Source: Mimachlamys varia (lineage: Eukaryota; Mollusca; Bivalvia; Pectinida; Pectinidae). From it: a stretch of DNA of 64,000 nucleotides. Positions 63,396-64,000 of this stretch are shown here, piece after piece. Location of the stretch: assembly GCA_947623455.1 (NCBI GenBank), contig OX392535.1:34682688-34746687 (forward strand), given 5' to 3'. The position numbers and the translations under genes are program-made. The number at the start of each line of letters is the position of its first letter. The stretch's first letter is position 1. The notes below the pieces were generated by a model, which saw nothing but the letters and a program-made list of their open reading frames with translations, was not told where the DNA came from and ran no database searches.

Positions 63396-63418
63396 ATGTT
63401 TGTTTTTTACCTATTCAG

Positions 63419-63509
63419 ATTTCACATGGAGGCTGATAAGGGACACTTTTGCTTCCTTCTGATTTTGGCAGTTATCCTACAAAGTGAAACTCAAACAACT
63501 GGTAATTAC
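63419..63509 (+). CDS. Candidate signal-peptide exon of unknown gene
   Basis: An acceptor-like TTTTTTACCTATTCAG precedes 7 nt of leader and ATG (63426). The frame encodes MEADKGHFCFLLILAVILQS then ETQTTG and ends at a donor-like ACTG|GTAATT. The hydrophobic core after a short charged start fits a signal peptide. No downstream exon can be joined within the window, so it remains a candidate. Confidence 0.25.
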
Positions 63510-63792
63510 TTTATATCATCTTCAACATTTCAAGACTATTTGTTCACGGTGGCTATATTCATTGTAAGGACAAGCATTAATCAATCTGATTGAAATACAG
63601 ATCCTCACTATTACTATTGTGTGTAGGATTTGACAGCGTCCGATAAAAGGTCATGTGCAGATGACTTTTGTATTAACCAATCAAATCACAACTTACCAGA
63701 TTTAGAAAGTAGAAAGCTCAGTTGGATTTGTTTCTAGACTCGTGGTTAGTCAATAGGAATGTATCGAGAAACCCGAAAGACCTTACACAATA

Positions 63793-64000
63793 ATGGCGGC
63801 CCCCAGTTCAGCGGTCTCTACGTATTCCAAGGCGAGTGTTCTTTTAGACCATTTATGTTTGATTTGTAGTTTTTCGTTTGTCCGAAAAGAAACAATAGCT
63901 GAAGGTAAAGAAATAATAACAAAATATCCTGATCAAAAGTTGAAACTTTCTTCAGAAATAATAAAAGACAATGCTTCGCTTCATGCCGATGCCATTTTTG
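63793..64000 (+). CDS. 5' end of an unrecognised gene, runs off the window
   Basis: From an ATG with A at -3 and G at +4, 69 codons stay open to the window edge: MAAPSSAVSTYSKASVLLDH, LCLICSFSFVRKETIAEG and then a Lys-rich stretch ending HADAIF. A CxxC pair (LCLIC) is present. No family is recognised. Upstream 63600-63792 shows no repeats and could be promoter. The open edge prevents a judgement of length. Confidence 0.4.
   Translation, partial: MAAPSSAVSTYSKASVLLDHLCLICSFSFVRKETIAEGKEIITKYPDQKLKLSSEIIKDNASLHADAIF

Overview
The window is eukaryotic, AT-rich and intron-rich. Its dispersed repeats (degenerate blocks with 'gaccttgaggtcaaaggtcaaggtca', 'ccaagggccataactct' and 'aggcccacgggccttta' motifs) look like those of marine bivalve molluscs. 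A bivalve, possibly a scallop-type species, is my inference; the sequence does not prove it. No rRNA, tRNA or CRISPR locus was found.

The dominant gene lies on the minus strand from 41149 to 16012. I assembled it by hand from the sequence by matching splice sites and reading phases. It encodes a signal peptide, a domain of about 160 residues that looks beta-rich, a CxxC motif, a collagen triple-helix region of roughly 890 Gly-X-Y triplets, a run of EGF and calcium-binding EGF modules, one C-terminal transmembrane helix and a short cytoplasmic tail. Of the triplets, 789 come from one intronless 7,101-nt exon. The predicted product is about 3,300 residues: a giant membrane-anchored collagen with its C-terminus inside the cell, opposite to the orientation of vertebrate transmembrane collagens.

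The 3' end of this gene carries two complete, homologous five-exon cassettes in tandem: B at 22338-20201 and A at 18891-16012. Each has the order 4-Cys half-EGF, EGF pair, EGF pair, 4-Cys half-EGF, then transmembrane segment, tail and stop. Every junction from exon 3 onward is phase 1, so the shared exon 9 can join either cassette in frame. The locus therefore appears able to make the same giant collagen with two different membrane anchors and tails, although a tandem gene duplicate with a lost 5' half is not excluded.

The left part (1-16000) holds a decayed mariner transposase (about 675-1455, minus), several MITE-like inverted repeats, a complete four-exon universal stress protein (UspA-family) gene on the minus strand (10176-7224, about 155 residues, ATP-binding motif intact), and a 2-kb minisatellite of about 53 copies of a 37-bp unit with a 13-unit higher-order repeat.

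The right part (41200-64000) is mostly repeats: a 5.09-kb element bounded by 31-nt inverted termini (42055-47144), further MITE copies, 33-bp, 19-bp and 40-bp tandem arrays, a GAT/GAC microsatellite, and a 3.4-kb array of a 19-bp CT-rich unit (about 59690-63155). At the extreme right edge a plus-strand frame starting at 63793 with a strong Kozak context runs off the window.
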